NCBI GenBank assembly: GCA_025642065.1
Contig: JAODUP010000321.1
Location: 800,001 to 864,000, forward strand
DNA from: Paralvinella palmiformis
Lineage: Eukaryota > Annelida > Polychaeta > Terebellida > Alvinellidae
Direction: 5' to 3'
Length of the DNA: 64,000 nt
Under the pieces are notes generated by a model. It searched no databases and was not told where the DNA came from. It saw nothing but the letters and a program-made list of their open reading frames with translations. Numbering within the stretch: position 1 is the stretch's first letter; each line of letters opens with the position of its first letter. Position numbers and translations under genes: made by a program. Positions 41,111 to 55,688 of this stretch are shown in pieces.

Positions 41111-42639
41111 GGTTTAGATAGCACGATGTTTCAGCTTTTAATATTAGTGAGACACAACATTTGTGTTTTAAACCTAAGATATTACGTAATCTATTTGAGT
41201 CCAATTAGCATCCGAAAAAAGAGAGCATATTTAATAATAAGCTGGACAGTGGTGATTATAATATTATGCACTAAATCAGAACTGTGTATACCAATAATAA
41301 ACTTGAGGTCAGATACTTTTGGCTATATTTTGGAGAATATCATAATATTAACCTTAACATTTCTCTCTGTATCATTCTCTCTCGCTCTCTCGTTTTCTGT
41401 CTCATTTCAGGGATAAGAATGGGAGTCTATATGAATGAACTGTGCTTTAGTAAACACCGCCGAGATTTTAATCTTATAATCTGCGTTTCTGTAATATTTG
41501 TTTTCATTTTAGCACGTTGTCTGAGGAATCTAAAAACCTTAATTACAAGTAGCTTCTACTTTCTCAACCCGTGTTTTCTTCACAATTACTAATATGCACA
41601 TAGAGGTTATTTTTACTTTTATAAACATAACACATTTGTTACAGTTATATAGTACTATTTTATATGTAGCTAGATGCGAACATTTTGGTGCCGTTTTATT
41701 TGTAAAAAATATCAAAACTTAAATGTTGGTAAGAAGCCAAGATAATTTTATTTCAAAATACAAAATCCTCCTAAACTCCTACGATATTATTTCACAGAAA
41801 ACAGCCTGTCAGAGGTAAGTACAATTAATTCAATACAGGGTAAGTTATAGCGAGTATGCGTGGCCAATATGTCTAATACTTAGTGGCAATCGGGCTCAGG
41901 GTATAAGAACTTCGATGGCGAATGATCCCGGTGACGATAAATCTTTGGTTGCGGACATCCCCGGAGACTAAATCGAAACGCCGCATCAACTCGTCCATTA
42001 CGAAGGGTTCGATAGTGAGAGGGTTTATTTTTAATGACAATATTTAACAAAGTTCGTATCTTGTAGTCGACTGGACGAAGTTGTTTAACAAAGTCCTATA
42101 GGTGGAGTTTCTGTTAAGTACCAAGATGGCGTTCAGCAGTGTTGACCGATAGAGATTCTTTGAGAAGAAAGATCGGTTAGTGTTAAAAGGGTCATGCGTA
42201 TTATATTATAGCTACCAAAACTTTACAGCCTAGTCTTTATTGTTCTCGAGTTTTCAATCTGATGCTTTCTATATTTACTAAATATGCTTTCCACGCTCAT
42301 CATACACGTTATAAGAAACAGGAAGTAATATATTCAGGCATCCTATTCTCTGACACAAGTTCCATGTGTGTGGGAAGGGTCACCTGTTTGTATTAGATTC
42401 TTGTCAGATCCAGTGTTATGCTTGTCATGACGTTTACGTTATTGATACGAGACTATCATAATATTACGATGAGTATGATCATTATAATTGATTATTATTT
42501 TGTTGTTGATTGACGGCAGTAACAAAAACAGTGATGTTGCTGCTGGTAACAATAATAATACTAATTTGATTTTTATATTTAATAAGATAATTAGATTTCT
42601 ATAAGCTAACGAATTGTACAATTTTATTATCAATGTTTT
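41111..42639. other. No gene seen
   Basis: AT-rich DNA. The frames at 41096-41592 may be the decayed downstream part of the RT fragment. No domain is recognised. Confidence 0.35.
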
Positions 42640-42985
42640 GGCTTTGCATATAGAGATTTGTAGAGGTCCAGGTTTATATAAGTTTAGGTTTATGTATGTT
42701 TAATTTACGTATGCATAGGTTTATCTATGTGTAGATTTAGACATGTATAGATTTGTGGAGGTATAGGATGCTCTGACTTCTATATATAAATACCAGGCAC
42801 CGGTATTGTAGATGATTCTATTGTTTGCCCAATGACTTAAGGAATGTTGAGACATCACACATGTCTCACCACGAAAACTCACTTCTCTAGATTCAGCCGC
42901 CCGATGAATCGTCCTGAGTTTGAATTCACGATGTGATATATTTTGTGCCTGTACCTTATTACACTCGGTTAAAACACACCCACCA
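42640..42985 (+). repeat. Dispersed repeat R, copy 4 (diverged), with hairpin block
   Basis: TTTGTGGAGGTATAGGATG matches R. The part 42846-42985 matches 52768-52860. It includes the inverted repeat TGAGACAT-CACAC-ATGTCTCA and the terminal TAAAACACACCC. Confidence 0.5.
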
Positions 42986-45087
<2,102 letters not shown>

Positions 45088-45094
45088 TAACACA

Positions 45095-45100
45095 AATAAA
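45095..45100 (+). terminator. Polyadenylation signal AATAAA after PCYT2 exon
   Basis: A canonical hexamer 8 bp after the stop codon. This is unusually close, so a later signal may be used. Confidence 0.35.
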
Positions 45101-45189
45101 CCGCTGCTAAACGTAATTTAATTTGTAGATTATTTTTGTAAGCTCCTTCCTCCGGCAATTGGTTTACGTATTGTATCTATTGAAATATT

Positions 45190-45284
45190 GAAATTATTAT
45201 TTGTACAGCGCCTTTGAATGGCTCCTGCTAGTAAGGGCGCTTTATTAAATATACATTATTATTATTATTATTATTATTATTATC
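45190..45284 (+). mobile_element. 3' tail of the CR1/L2-like LINE family (isolated)
   Basis: TTATTTGTACAGCGCCTTTGA, with a 12-bp insertion, then TAAGGGCGCTTTATTAAATAT and (ATT)n. It matches the inverted 3' end of the LINE at 58345-58425. It is a severely 5'-truncated insertion just 3' of the PCYT2 exon. Confidence 0.75.
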
Positions 45285-45371
45285 TCTCTAAGTCTATAAT
45301 ACGGTAAAGGTCATAACTATCATAAGCATATTGATTATTTATTCTGAAGTCAATAATGTGATCGATGTTTT

Positions 45372-45434
45372 TCTTATTATCTAGTGTCCTATTTAATGAT
45401 AATCTTATTATCTAGTGTCCTATTTAATCATAAT
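45372..45434. repeat. 31-bp tandem duplication
   Basis: TCTTATTATCTAGTGTCCTA plus flank occurs twice in tandem with one mismatch, in the P4HA intron region. Confidence 0.9.
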
Positions 45435-45495
45435 CCTAAGTGAATCCACTCCCATCTTCCGTCTACCTGACATTGAGAGTTAACACATAACTTAC

Positions 45496-45653
45496 CGTGT
45501 TGATGACTTGAGTTCATTCCTTGGTTCCATATTACTCTCCACTGAGTGGCAAACCTCTTGATCAGAGAAAAGGCATTTATTGGGTGTCCAGAGAATATCA
45601 GCGCATCCTGGGCATCAGGATCACTGTGCAGGTCTCGAATGCTCTGTAGCATA
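45496..45653 (-). CDS. P4HA: P4HA-like exon 2 (N-terminal/peptide-binding side)
   Basis: Seen on the minus strand: acceptor CCGTTTTATTTCCAG, 158 bp open, donor CACG|GTAAGT leaving phase 1. The two bases AG from exon 1 plus T make Ser, and the frame continues MLQSIRDLHSDP. It then has GHPINAFSLIKRF (about residues 121-133) and WRVIWNQG. Known: GHPVNAxKLxKR followed by W is the hallmark after the N-terminal dimerisation helix of collagen prolyl 4-hydroxylase alpha subunits. That region precedes the peptide-substrate-binding domain. The splice phases match exactly, so I am confident the two exons belong together. The rest of the gene, including the 2-oxoglutarate dioxygenase domain, was not found at lower coordinates. 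Confidence 0.8.
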
Positions 45654-46295
45654 CTGGAAATAAAACGGTTTCAATTTATTGTTCAATAACCGATTTAAAG
45701 ATCAGATTTCTCCGCCGACATCCAAATCAATTCTTCCTCAACTGCCTCCCACTTGGATGGATGCTTGCGTCACACTTTCTAGAAGTTCAGGATCCAAGGA
45801 TTCAAGGAAGATCTTAGTATCTGATTACTCCCAAATCTCGAGGATGTGTCGATTTGGCACATTTTATTTATTAATAAAGATTTATTTTCTGTCGGTTGGA
45901 TCCCCATTAAGTCATATTAAACGTTTCTAACTATGAGTATTAATGAAATGATTATTAGTAATTTGGTTCCCGTATAATTAATTATATTAATTCTAAGATG
46001 ATTGCTTCAAAACTTTAAAAGTTGTAAGATCTTCAGTTCACGAATTACCCAATAATGAAGTATTTAGCTCACTGTGCGCTCAGAAGAATATAACATTGCG
46101 TTCGTCGAAAATAATATCAGTGTTCTAGCCATACCATCACTAGACACAACTGACATAACCGTGACACGAGGAATAGATCCGTGTTTACAAAAATAGTAAC
46201 AATGTTAAACTGACATAAAGACAAACTGGTCCTGAAATATCCAGTTGACACTAATACAAATTAGCCCTCAAATCCTCATGATTCAATGTATAAGC

Positions 46296-46341
<46 letters not shown>

Positions 46342-46771
46342 GATGATTTGTGGATAAGCATATAACATCAGGAATATCACGGTGTTCTCTACACAGAATG
46401 CAGACTTTTAATATTTAAGACTGGTGTTACTATGTTCATACAAAGACAATGTATACAAACCCGTTTACCCCAACTTCTAACTCGATAGACTCTATAATTT
46501 CTTCTCGACACTCAATTTATTTCATTAAAGTATCAAAAACGTGGAAACTGATACGATAAATAAAGCTGAATTTCTAGAAACCAAAATGTTGTCTTTTGTG
46601 GTTTTTGTACCGAAGTTGTGTTTGTTTCTCTTTAATAACAAATATGTATACATTGCTCTAAGCATTAGACTTTATTCGTTTTTGAACATCAATATTTCAA
46701 TATTATTAATGACGACTAAGAACAAAAAATTATAAAAAAAATAAAATAAAGACAGACAGTCATCTACCAAC
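45654..46771 (-). other. P4HA-like intron 1
   Basis: The borders are AG|GTTGGT and TTTCCAG. It contains (AT)n at 46290-46338 and AT-rich unique DNA. The frames here have no coding support. Confidence 0.65.
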
Positions 46772-47067
46772 CTCTCTATATTCTCGATCCTCTCCTCTTC
46801 GAGAGAAATGAAATTCTTTAACTTGTTCTTGATGCTGTGTTTTAACAATTCGGAGACCCGTTGATCTAATGAGACAATTTGCTGCTCTTTGTACCCTTCC
46901 TTATATCTGTCCGTAGACTTTGTTTTAGAAACATCGTGTAAGTCCCGCAATACGATGGATTCATCGCGTCTTCCGGATTCAACAGAAACGGAACTGCTAC
47001 ACGGACTCGGTAAGAAAAATACAATCAACGCGCAGGCGCCGAATGTGAGAAATCCAGAATGCCTCAT
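46772..47067 (-). CDS. P4HA: P4HA-like exon 1: signal peptide and N-terminal dimerisation segment
   Basis: Known: P4HA subunits act in the ER lumen with protein disulfide isomerase and hydroxylate prolines in collagen-like chains. Seen: ATG in a good context (GAGAAATGA). A hydrophobic signal peptide (FLTFGACALIVFFLPSPC, residues 6-23) precedes a charged linker. The segment VSLDQRVSELLKHSIKNKLK with FISLEEERIENIE (about residues 65-98) fits the family's N-terminal coiled dimerisation helix, where E-E-x-x-(L/I)-x-x-I is conserved. The exon ends after 98 codons plus AG at a GTTGGT donor. The linker between signal peptide and helix is longer than in vertebrate P4HA1. The exact paralogue is not decided. 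Confidence 0.78.
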
Positions 47068-49195
47068 TTCTCGTCAACTTTTCTTTTCTTTGTTAGAATG
47101 ATTTAAGTTTGTTGGACTGAGTCGATGGTACGCATCGAGTGAGGACGTTCCTCGTGGTGAGATCTTAACAAATATTCAGTCATCAACTGACAGTAAGTAT
47201 CAGTTCTCACGGCGGAGACTGAACACATATGTTAATTAGCTACGCAGCGAATGGAATTCGTGGAGGTAATTATGGATACTAGTTATCATAAATTAAATGT
47301 CGTTGAATGTTGTCGTTGTCATTGCTTTGGACATCATTAATGCACATTGTTAGCTAAATGGGTGTGAGGTGAAACAACAACAACAACAACAACAAAAACA
47401 ATCTTTAGACAGACTTGGTCCATAATTTTATAATAATGAATCTTAAGCTAGAATATGACGATGTTCGAGCTGGAAGACATTTAAAACATCTTTGTGCTCA
47501 TCTGTCAAATTAACAAAGCGATGAAGTTGGCTGTATATCCAGTTGACAAAGTAGACAAAGGAAATAAATGACTTCAAGCGTAAATTCCTTTTTTTTTATA
47601 GAATTTGTAAGTAAAAGTTCCATTTACGTCAATAAGGTCTTTGTCAGAAACCGTTGATTGTTAAGGAAATATGGCATTGTGGTTGTATAAAATCCGGATA
47701 TCCTACTTCATCCATCATTGTAACAATGATGAGGTGTGGGAGGTTTGTACTGACAATAACTGATGTATTAACTATTGTGATGGTAATTGGTAGTATCAGA
47801 TTAGTGGAGACATATTATAAACACGCGTGCGTGCGTGTATGTATGTGTGTCTTTTGTTCATATTCACATCAGAATGACATTGAATGAAGATGAATCAGTC
47901 AAGAAATTGATTATTCTCAACTCTGTACGTAAGGCAATGACAAGAAAATGTAATGAAATTATTTCTGATGGCGTCGGATCGATCATTCATGGTCATATGC
48001 TATTTTCTTTATATATAACAGGACTAGAACATACCTTTTATTATTGCAGTTTTGTTACGATCTGTTCTCATCTGATATCTAATCATATTTCAGTGAGTTA
48101 CCTACAAATATTATTTTACAATAGCAATCATTGAATGACATTAAATATTTACGCTTTACTGTCGTTCATTTTCCGGTCTCACTCACTCACTCACTCACCT
48201 CACTCACTCACTCACTCACTCACTCACTCACTCACTCACTCACTCACCTACCCATCCACACATTTGTCCTTCCATCCACCATTTACAGGATGACAGTACC
48301 AAAAGGATGAAAGGTGGAATAGTTCGTGTGGTTTTATGGCCGTATTTCGAACGAAATATAGCTTATCTAAGGACTTTATTAATTAAATACACATTAGTTG
48401 TCTTTAATCTCTCACAGTTTTAAGACATGTCAAGCTTTTTCTCCTATTTAAATCTACGATTGCCACTTAGGATGATATACTGGTATATTTGTATAGTTTG
48501 TAAATTGATGACCTTGTTTAATGGCCTCTGTGTTATATTATGTCAAACGTACGATATTTGACATTAGTTTTACCAACCCGCAGGTTGTATAATACGACGT
48601 CCTGAGGCTATCAGGGACGCGTCACCTCATCAAACAGCGACATCTTGGGATGTATAATGGTAGATAATTACCAATTACGTATAGGATGCTTATCGACCAA
48701 TGGCAGAGCGGCTAAAGGTAAATGATCCATTCAAGCCAGGAATATTCGATATCGACTCATTAACCTTTCATGATGTCATTTACCAGTTAATCATCGGCGA
48801 GAGATGCAGCTGTCGCTGGCAGCACGAATCACCTCCTCATATCTGTCATGTCACATTTCAACTAATGGTCTGTCCATTTTCTCGATCTGCGACTCGTTTA
48901 TTGAATATAGCTCGATTGTTGCCGAGTGATTGTGGAAGATTTCAGCAATAAAGAAATGGTAAACTAGATTTCATCTTATCCGGTTTTTTGTTTGCGAGCC
49001 GTATCTGAAGGCGCGACGTCTATAGTGAAATAACAGTCATAACGTTCAGGTAAATTCGTTTGCTGTCATTTTTAATGCCGAGACTTGTAATTGCGTCCAT
49101 ATTTCTAAAAGATAGCATTATGATTCTATTAACTTTATAAAGTGTATTATGTTTTACCTGAGCTACATTGGCGATTTTTACGCAACTGATATTCT
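47068..49195. other. Upstream of P4HA-like gene; no further gene seen
   Basis: This would hold the P4HA-like promoter (right of 47067). I see no clear TATA box. It contains (CAA)n at 47371-47395, (CTCA)n at 48178-48246, and a complex-composition stretch at 48560-48960 with an 83-residue plus frame that I do not recognise. Confidence 0.35.
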
Positions 49196-49199
49196 GATC

Positions 49200-49560
49200 T
49201 AGATGGTGTCATCAAATGGGATGGTTATATAGACTATAGCACGTATTTTAGAGTTACTCGTGGTACTCGCCAAGGAAGTATACTTTTACCTGTTTTATTT
49301 AATTTATTTCTGTCGGGTTTAATGCTTGAATTATCTCTTTGTGAACCCGGGGTACGTGTCGGGAACCACTTCTATAACTTATCCTGATGATGTCTCTTTA
49401 TTTAGTACTACCCTTCCGGGTCTATAACAATTGATTGATATACGCACAGATTATTTATCCTTCTGACGTTTTAATTTCGGCATCAAAAAGACAAAATGTA
49501 CGATGTATCATATCACAATTCCATTCTCTAGAATGGTGATATATTGATTTAGCCTAAATC
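49200..49560 (+). pseudogene. Reverse-transcriptase fragment of a non-LTR retrotransposon
   Basis: FRVTRGTRQGSILLPVLFNLF matches the RT block around the conserved R/K-QG. NLSYPDDVSLFSTTLPGL (with a frameshift at the Asp-Asp box, about 49376-49430) matches the YADD region. WRFNFGIKKTKC fits the following block. It is broken by stops and lacks both ends. Confidence 0.6.
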
Positions 49561-49880
49561 CCTCATCTAGATATGAAAAACGTGAGGGTATTACACTCAT
49601 CATGCGATATGAGTCGCCGATGAGTTTAAACTCATTTTTGTCGAGTTTTATTCCGTCATCAGCCACTACCTTTAAATCGTTTTATTGGCATTAAAGAACA
49701 GTGAGACGACATCCAGAATATTCGTGTGTCTGGCGCTGTTACATTTGAGACTAATCCTTTTACGTGATCCAGATAACTCAGCAGGGTTTCCAAATTGTAC
49801 TAATTGAGTCATAATTTTGTTTTAACGTAAACCCTAAGGTGAGCTATCAATTATATAACTAAAAAGGGAGAGGTATGTCA

Positions 49881-49955
49881 TACGACAAAAATGGCACCGG
49901 AAAAATGGCTCTGGAAAAATGGCACCTGGAAAAATGGCACCCGGAAAAATGGGAA
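49881..49955 (+). repeat. 15-bp iteron array of MULE remnant M4
   Basis: CGGAAAAATGGCTCT, GGAAAAATGGCACCT, GGAAAAATGGCACCC and GGAAAAATGGGAAAG at 15-bp spacing, preceded by ACGACAAAAATGGCAC. Confidence 0.85.
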
Positions 49956-50138
49956 AGTGAGAAATTGGAAATAATGGCACCATTGCATATTTTACTGGAT
50001 TAAAAACACACATTTATTTGCGTTTTTCTGTGTATTTCAATGAAAAAAAGTGTATGTACATTTGTATTATCAACTTTATTATTCCGTCACACACTAAAAT
50101 GTAAATCAAACTATTAACTAACTTGATGTGTTATTCAT

Positions 50139-50678
50139 TCAAACGGCTACGTGGTCACCAAATACAGCTGTTAAAGCTCGCATCATTGCACTTTCAAAGT
50201 CTATCACCACAGTCAGAGGATCAGGTTCTTGCTGGAGCTCTGAACACTTGACGATGGCACGTAGCAGGTTCTTGTAGGGATCTTGTGACTTGCGTTGCAG
50301 GAGAGCGTAGATTGCGGAGCCAGCAGTGTTGCGAAGAGGGCAGCGTATTATGTAGAGTTGACACAGACCATGAGGAGCAACAGCTTGATTGCCGTCCATG
50401 TACCATGTCTTAGCTGTTGAAGTTTGAGCCCATTCACCATCGATAATTAGATCTTGAAGGGAATCTGGTTCTGCAGGAATGCGGCCAAGTTTCTGGTTAC
50501 GGAAAGTCCACTTAACAGACTCTTCTGTGCCGATGTGGACCCTAGCAGAAACGTCTACTTTACTGCTGACTTGAGACACAATCTGGCGGGGTTTGTCGAA
50601 ACTCTGCTGTTTCATCCGGGATCGGCACTTGGTGGCTACCATTATATTTTCACATGGATCATGGTTGTGACTAGTCAC
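50139..50678 (-). pseudogene. MULE-type transposase fragment (M4)
   Basis: One minus-strand frame of 179 residues. SHNHDP is the His pair of the FLYWCH finger. It is followed by a helical segment, LIIDGEWAQTS, then TAKTWYMDGNQAVAP (first catalytic Asp block), and LTVVIDFESAMMRA (second Asp). Between EW and TAKTW about 30 residues expected from M2 are missing, and no third acidic block remains. The MDGTF motif reads MDGNQ. Its downstream iteron array is at 49881-49955. The opposite end was not found. The copy is inactive. Confidence 0.72.
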
Positions 50679-51717
50679 TAACTTGGGGTCATCAAGATCA
50701 AGAGTCAGAATTGCTTTGTGAAGCTTGGTTATCTGCTTGATATAGATGAAACCACTTAGAAGTATCTTCTGACCATCTTTGTTGCTAGTAATAATCTTTG
50801 ACTGTCACAGGAATCACTGAATTCATTCAATCAGTTTGCGTTATTTATAATAAAACTTGTGTTTGAACTACTTGCTTTACAAAGAGCATTTTAAATTATG
50901 GTGTTATGTAAAGATGGAATCCAATTATCTACTGATCTATACTATAAAGGGAAGCCACATCTTCAGAGGGATTCATAGAATTACCAAATTACATGTAACT
51001 GTAAACGAACAGTCATGGAAGCCAGGTAATTATCAATTTCTTGTAATCAGTCAAGTACTAATTGGGGAAGCTACACTATTTAGAGAAGCTACAATAATTA
51101 GGGAAGCTACATTTTTAGAAGTACATGTATACATAAAAGCTAATTACCTTATTGCCAAATTACAGTTTGCTTTACCTCAAACAATATTAAAATAAACATT
51201 ATAAAGAAAATCAACTTTTTTCCTACATCCGTCATACACGCACACGCAGGCACACACACACGTATGCACGCACGCACACACAGAGCGAGAGAGAGAGAGT
51301 CTCCTAAAGATCTTAAAAAGTTTATCACAAACAGAACTTGATTAAAGCGTCAATCGCCCAAAACACAAAAATCTCAACCCACCGTTACCATGTTTGTAAA
51401 GTAATGAGATATCTAAATATCAGTTGTCAAATGGCAAACTACGACTAAAACACACCTGTACAAACATATTAATTCTATTCAATTATCGTTGGGATGTTTT
51501 CTAAACAACGGGTCACAAGAAGAAAAAAGATATTAATATAACATATCTCCTTTGTTAAAAAGAACTAACGGATTAAGTACGTGACTTCCTATTGACAATT
51601 GTGTATGTAAACCTCGAGTAATATGGTAACGTTAGATTAGGCCATGCTAAACACAAGCAAGCAAACGTTATACATTCTATAAAATCTGATGAAGACTTGA
51701 ATAGGTCGAAACTGGTC
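50679..51717. other. No gene seen; remains of M4 and short repeats
   Basis: GGGAAGCTACA-type units are repeated about three times at 51060-51112. CA/GA microsatellites lie at 51237-51300. The rest is AT-rich unique DNA. Confidence 0.4.
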
Positions 51718-52550
51718 GTTGCTATTGGGTTGAGTCGTGTTGTATGTTGCTATTGGGTTGAGTCGTGTTGTATGTTGCTATTGGGTTGAGTCGTGTTGTA
51801 TGTTGCTATTGGGTTGAGTCGTGTTGTATGTTGCTATTGGGTTGAGTCGTGTTGTATGTTGCTATTGGGTTGAGTCGTGTTGTATGTTGCTATTGGGTTG
51901 AGTCGTGTTGTATGTTGCTATTGGGTTGAGTCGTGTTGTATGTTGCTATTGGGTTGAGTCGTGTTGTATGTTGCTATTGGGTTGAGTCGTGTTGTATGTT
52001 GCTATTGGGTTGAGTCGTGTTGTATCGTTGCTATTGGGTTGAGTCGTGTTGTATCGTTGCTATTGGGTTGAGTCGTGTTGTATCGTTGCTATTGGGTTGA
52101 GTCGTGTTGTATCGTTGCTATTGGGTTGAGTCGTGTTGTATCGTTGCTATTGGGTTGAGTCGTGTTGTATCGTTGCTATTGGGTTGAGTCGTGTTGTATC
52201 GTTGCTATTGGGTTGAGTCGTGTTGTATCGTTGCTATTGGGTTGAGTCGTGTTGTATGTTGCTATTGGGTTGAGTCGTGTTGTATCGTTGCTATTGGGTT
52301 GAGTCGTGTTGTATCGTTGCTATTGGGTTGAGTCGTGTTGTACATTGGGTTGAGTCGTGTTGTATCGTTGCTATTGGGTTGAGTCGTGTTGTATCGTTGC
52401 TATTGGGTTGAGTCGTGTTGTATCGTTGCTATTGGGTTGAGTCGTGTTGTATCGTTGCTATTGGGTTGAGTCGTGTTGTATCGTTGCTATTGGGTTGAGT
52501 CGTGTTGTATCGTTGCTATTGGGTTGAGTCGTGTTGTATCGCTGCTATTA
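51718..52550. repeat. 28/29-bp minisatellite, about 29 copies
   Basis: The core GCTATTGGGTTGAGTCGTGT is followed by TGTATGTT (28-bp units, left third) or TGTATCGTT (29-bp units, right two thirds). One 28-bp unit reappears at about 52254, and one truncated unit lies near 52342. Otherwise it is almost free of mismatches. Confidence 0.97.
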
Positions 52551-52765
52551 GTATTGGTATGAATTTATTCCGATTTATGCTTATATTATTCATATATTAT
52601 TCATACTGTGTATTAATATTTTATTTTTCCATTTTAGGTTTAATCTTTATTGATAATTTCTTGGACGTATTGTTCATCACAAAGTTTTTTTTGTTGTTTT
52701 GATGATAGTTTCTTGTTTATATTTAGATTATCCTCTTATGGATTATGTTTTTCTTCTTAATTTGG

Positions 52766-52871
52766 ATTGGTGAGACATTACACATGTCTCAGCAAAAAAA
52801 GTCGCCATTCACGGTTCGAGATTCTCTGTGCCTTATTATACACAGCTAAAACACAACACATACGAACACAT

Positions 52872-52963
<92 letters not shown>
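52766..52963 (+). repeat. Repeat R-related block with hairpin and (CA)n expansion
   Basis: TGAGACAT-TACAC-ATGTCTCA at 52770-52790, then TCTGTGCCTTATTATACAC and GCTAAAACACAAC, match 42846-42985. A (CA)n tract of about 46 units follows to 52963. Confidence 0.6.
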
Positions 52964-52965
<2 letters not shown>

Positions 52966-52983
52966 TCTCTATTTATTTCTCCC

Positions 52984-53022
<39 letters not shown>

Positions 53023-53524
53023 CTGTGCGTATTTGTGTTTTTATCTGTTGTTTCTCTATGTATTGTTATGTTTATTTGTTTATTATTTAGGAGGACTATA
53101 TAATGATTTTATTGATACAATTCTTCTTTTCAACATTGTGTTAATTTAAACTTATAAATTGATGCAATGGTATAATGTTAATAATGTTAGTTGAGATTTA
53201 AAAACATTACAACTGTCGTAAGATAGTAATTATTGGCTGTCCTATATTTGCTTTTCTCCCTAGAAGTGATGAACAATGATCACGTTGTTCAATGTAAGTT
53301 TATTTCTTCATAACGGTACCTACACATTTGAACACGAGACATTTGTAGATGGTCAATCTGCCAACACAATCGACTCAGCCACGACGGCTTCACATCTTCC
53401 TTCAATTATCTTTGTTGTTCGTCCTCTATCTGTCAACAAAAGGATGATGACCTGTTGATATTTAATGTTATCATTCAAACACCGATATCAGTCGGCAACA
53501 AATAAACATCTCATTTTTATCACG

Positions 53525-53562
<38 letters not shown>

Positions 53563-54872
53563 TGACCAGGATAAAGACCACGTCATAGACGTAACTTTAT
53601 AAGTGACGATATTTTCCCTGTATATAACATTAATATGTTTATTTGTGTGTTTTCGATGTTATAATTGAGTGTTTAATAATGGGTATGTATAGACGCACAT
53701 CAAATATAATTATATCAGAAATAATTGATGAAACATCCTTAAATTAAGACGTTGAAAATAATGTGTTGGATATTGGACAAATAATGATTCTGTTTGTTTA
53801 TCTGTCTGCATCTCTTTCATCTTGTCTATATTTATTTCTTTGTCTCTGTATATTTGCCTGTATGTCTATTAGCGTATCTACCTCTTTATATGTCCCTGTC
53901 AGCCTTTTTGTACCTCTGGCTGTGGGTTACACAGTTTGTCTGTGCCCTTCTCTCTCTCTCCCCCTGTCTCTCCATCTCTCCTTCACCCCCCCCTCTATGT
54001 GTGTATGTGTGTCAAAGTTACTACAGTGGTTTTATATGTCGGGGTTGATATGTTTAACCTAATCCCTTTGTTAAAATTAGAATTAGCTCAAGTTTAATTG
54101 GTGTTAGGTTAGACCTGTATTTTGTGATCTAAACTCGATTCAATTTTGGTTAAATGAATTTGCAGACATAACCCATTATTATGTGCCCATATAAAACGTC
54201 CAAAATGAGATATGTGAATAAATAACACAAGAATTATAATTTCCGGCAATAACATATGTGATATGATTAGTCCCATAAAAGTTATATTAACAATATCACC
54301 AGGACTAAGACCCATAACAAATAGTCATACTGGTCAAGAACTCATCAACAGAAAATTCTAAACTAATTCAGGTGTTGTTCATACGTGAAATAATGCGATT
54401 ATGATTTAAATCGAATTATGCTTCACTTCATAGACTATTTTGTTACAGTAAAGGTACACATGAAATAAATCATATTTACTCTTTTCCCAGAGAAAATATT
54501 ATTGTATCAGACAGATTGAAGTCCTGCTATAAGGAATATCAAATGAAGTGATTGGTATTCTATGTCAGACGGGTATAGGTATATCAGTTAAAGTGTAAGG
54601 GAATGTTATTGCTGGTAATTTAATCGGTGACCGAATCAGGTGAATCAGTCCATCATCCTAGACTCCAGAGACTAATTAATGTCAAGTCAATCACGGACTA
54701 ATATAACTGATTTGGGTAACAAAGATACTAGCATTATATAAATAATGGCATTTTTAACATCCAGCTCATTCTAACTTTTCACATATATCTGAGTTAAACA
54801 TTAATATATTTATAAACCAATGCGGCCTTTCCAGAGAAAGGGCCGCCATTTAAAACTAGGTTAAATTACGTT

Positions 54873-54911
<39 letters not shown>

Positions 54912-55337
54912 GTGTGTGTGTGTGTGTGTGTTTGTCATTGGGTGGGTGTGTTAATATATGTTGCATGATATTAGTCTTTGGTGTTCGTTAATATTATGAC
55001 CAGATATTTGATGTCTCATTAACAATACAACGGCCGCCCGTCAGATAATAAGTCTTTGGATCTGGTCCACGTCTAGGTCTAGAGACTGAATCTTGTTTGT
55101 AATCCTGGATACATTCCAGATTGATAAATATCACCTGGACGTTACTCATCATTTAAGCGTCATTGTCTGGTCTATATAGAAGTATAGGTTCTAAGTAACC
55201 AGACTATTTACAATAATTAAATATCATATAAAGTTTATGTAAAATAGGCAAATAATCTAAATATATCTGCCTTGTTTTGGGATAATAAGTTTTCTTTTAT
55301 GTTCTTTGTCTTAATTAATTGCCATAAGTTTCTAAGG

Positions 55338-55389
<52 letters not shown>

Positions 55390-55635
55390 ACAGATAGCTA
55401 ACACACATGACCGAGAATGTTAAGTATAAATATCTGATGAAGTGGGAACAAACATTCAAGGTGAAACAGACAGATATAGAAATATGAATATGCTTCATAT
55501 GAGATACTCTATTAAATGCCTATCTGACTGATGTATCGTCATGAATGATAAGAATGATGATTTTGGAGCTAATCAATATTAATCTTGATGACTCTTCCAG
55601 GTAAATGTCATCTTATTTAATAGTAATGGATGGAT
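52964..55635. other. No confident gene; microsatellites
   Basis: (AT)n/(GT)n at 52985-53022, (AT)n at 53528-53562, 54877-54910 and 55340-55387, and CT-rich DNA at 53950-53990. A candidate 30-bp microexon lies at 53264-53293 (TTTTCTCCCTAG before, GTAAGT after). Confidence 0.4.
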
Positions 55636-55688
55636 CTCGATTGTAGGGTGCCCTAGAGGTAAAGGGCGTCCTTCGTTTGAAGTGCGCC
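55636..55688 (+). repeat. Dispersed repeat Q, copy 1
   Basis: CTCGATTGTAGGGTGCCCTAG through GCGTCCTTCGTTTGAAGTGC matches the inverted copy at 57338-57391. It may be the tRNA-like head of a SINE. Confidence 0.5.
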
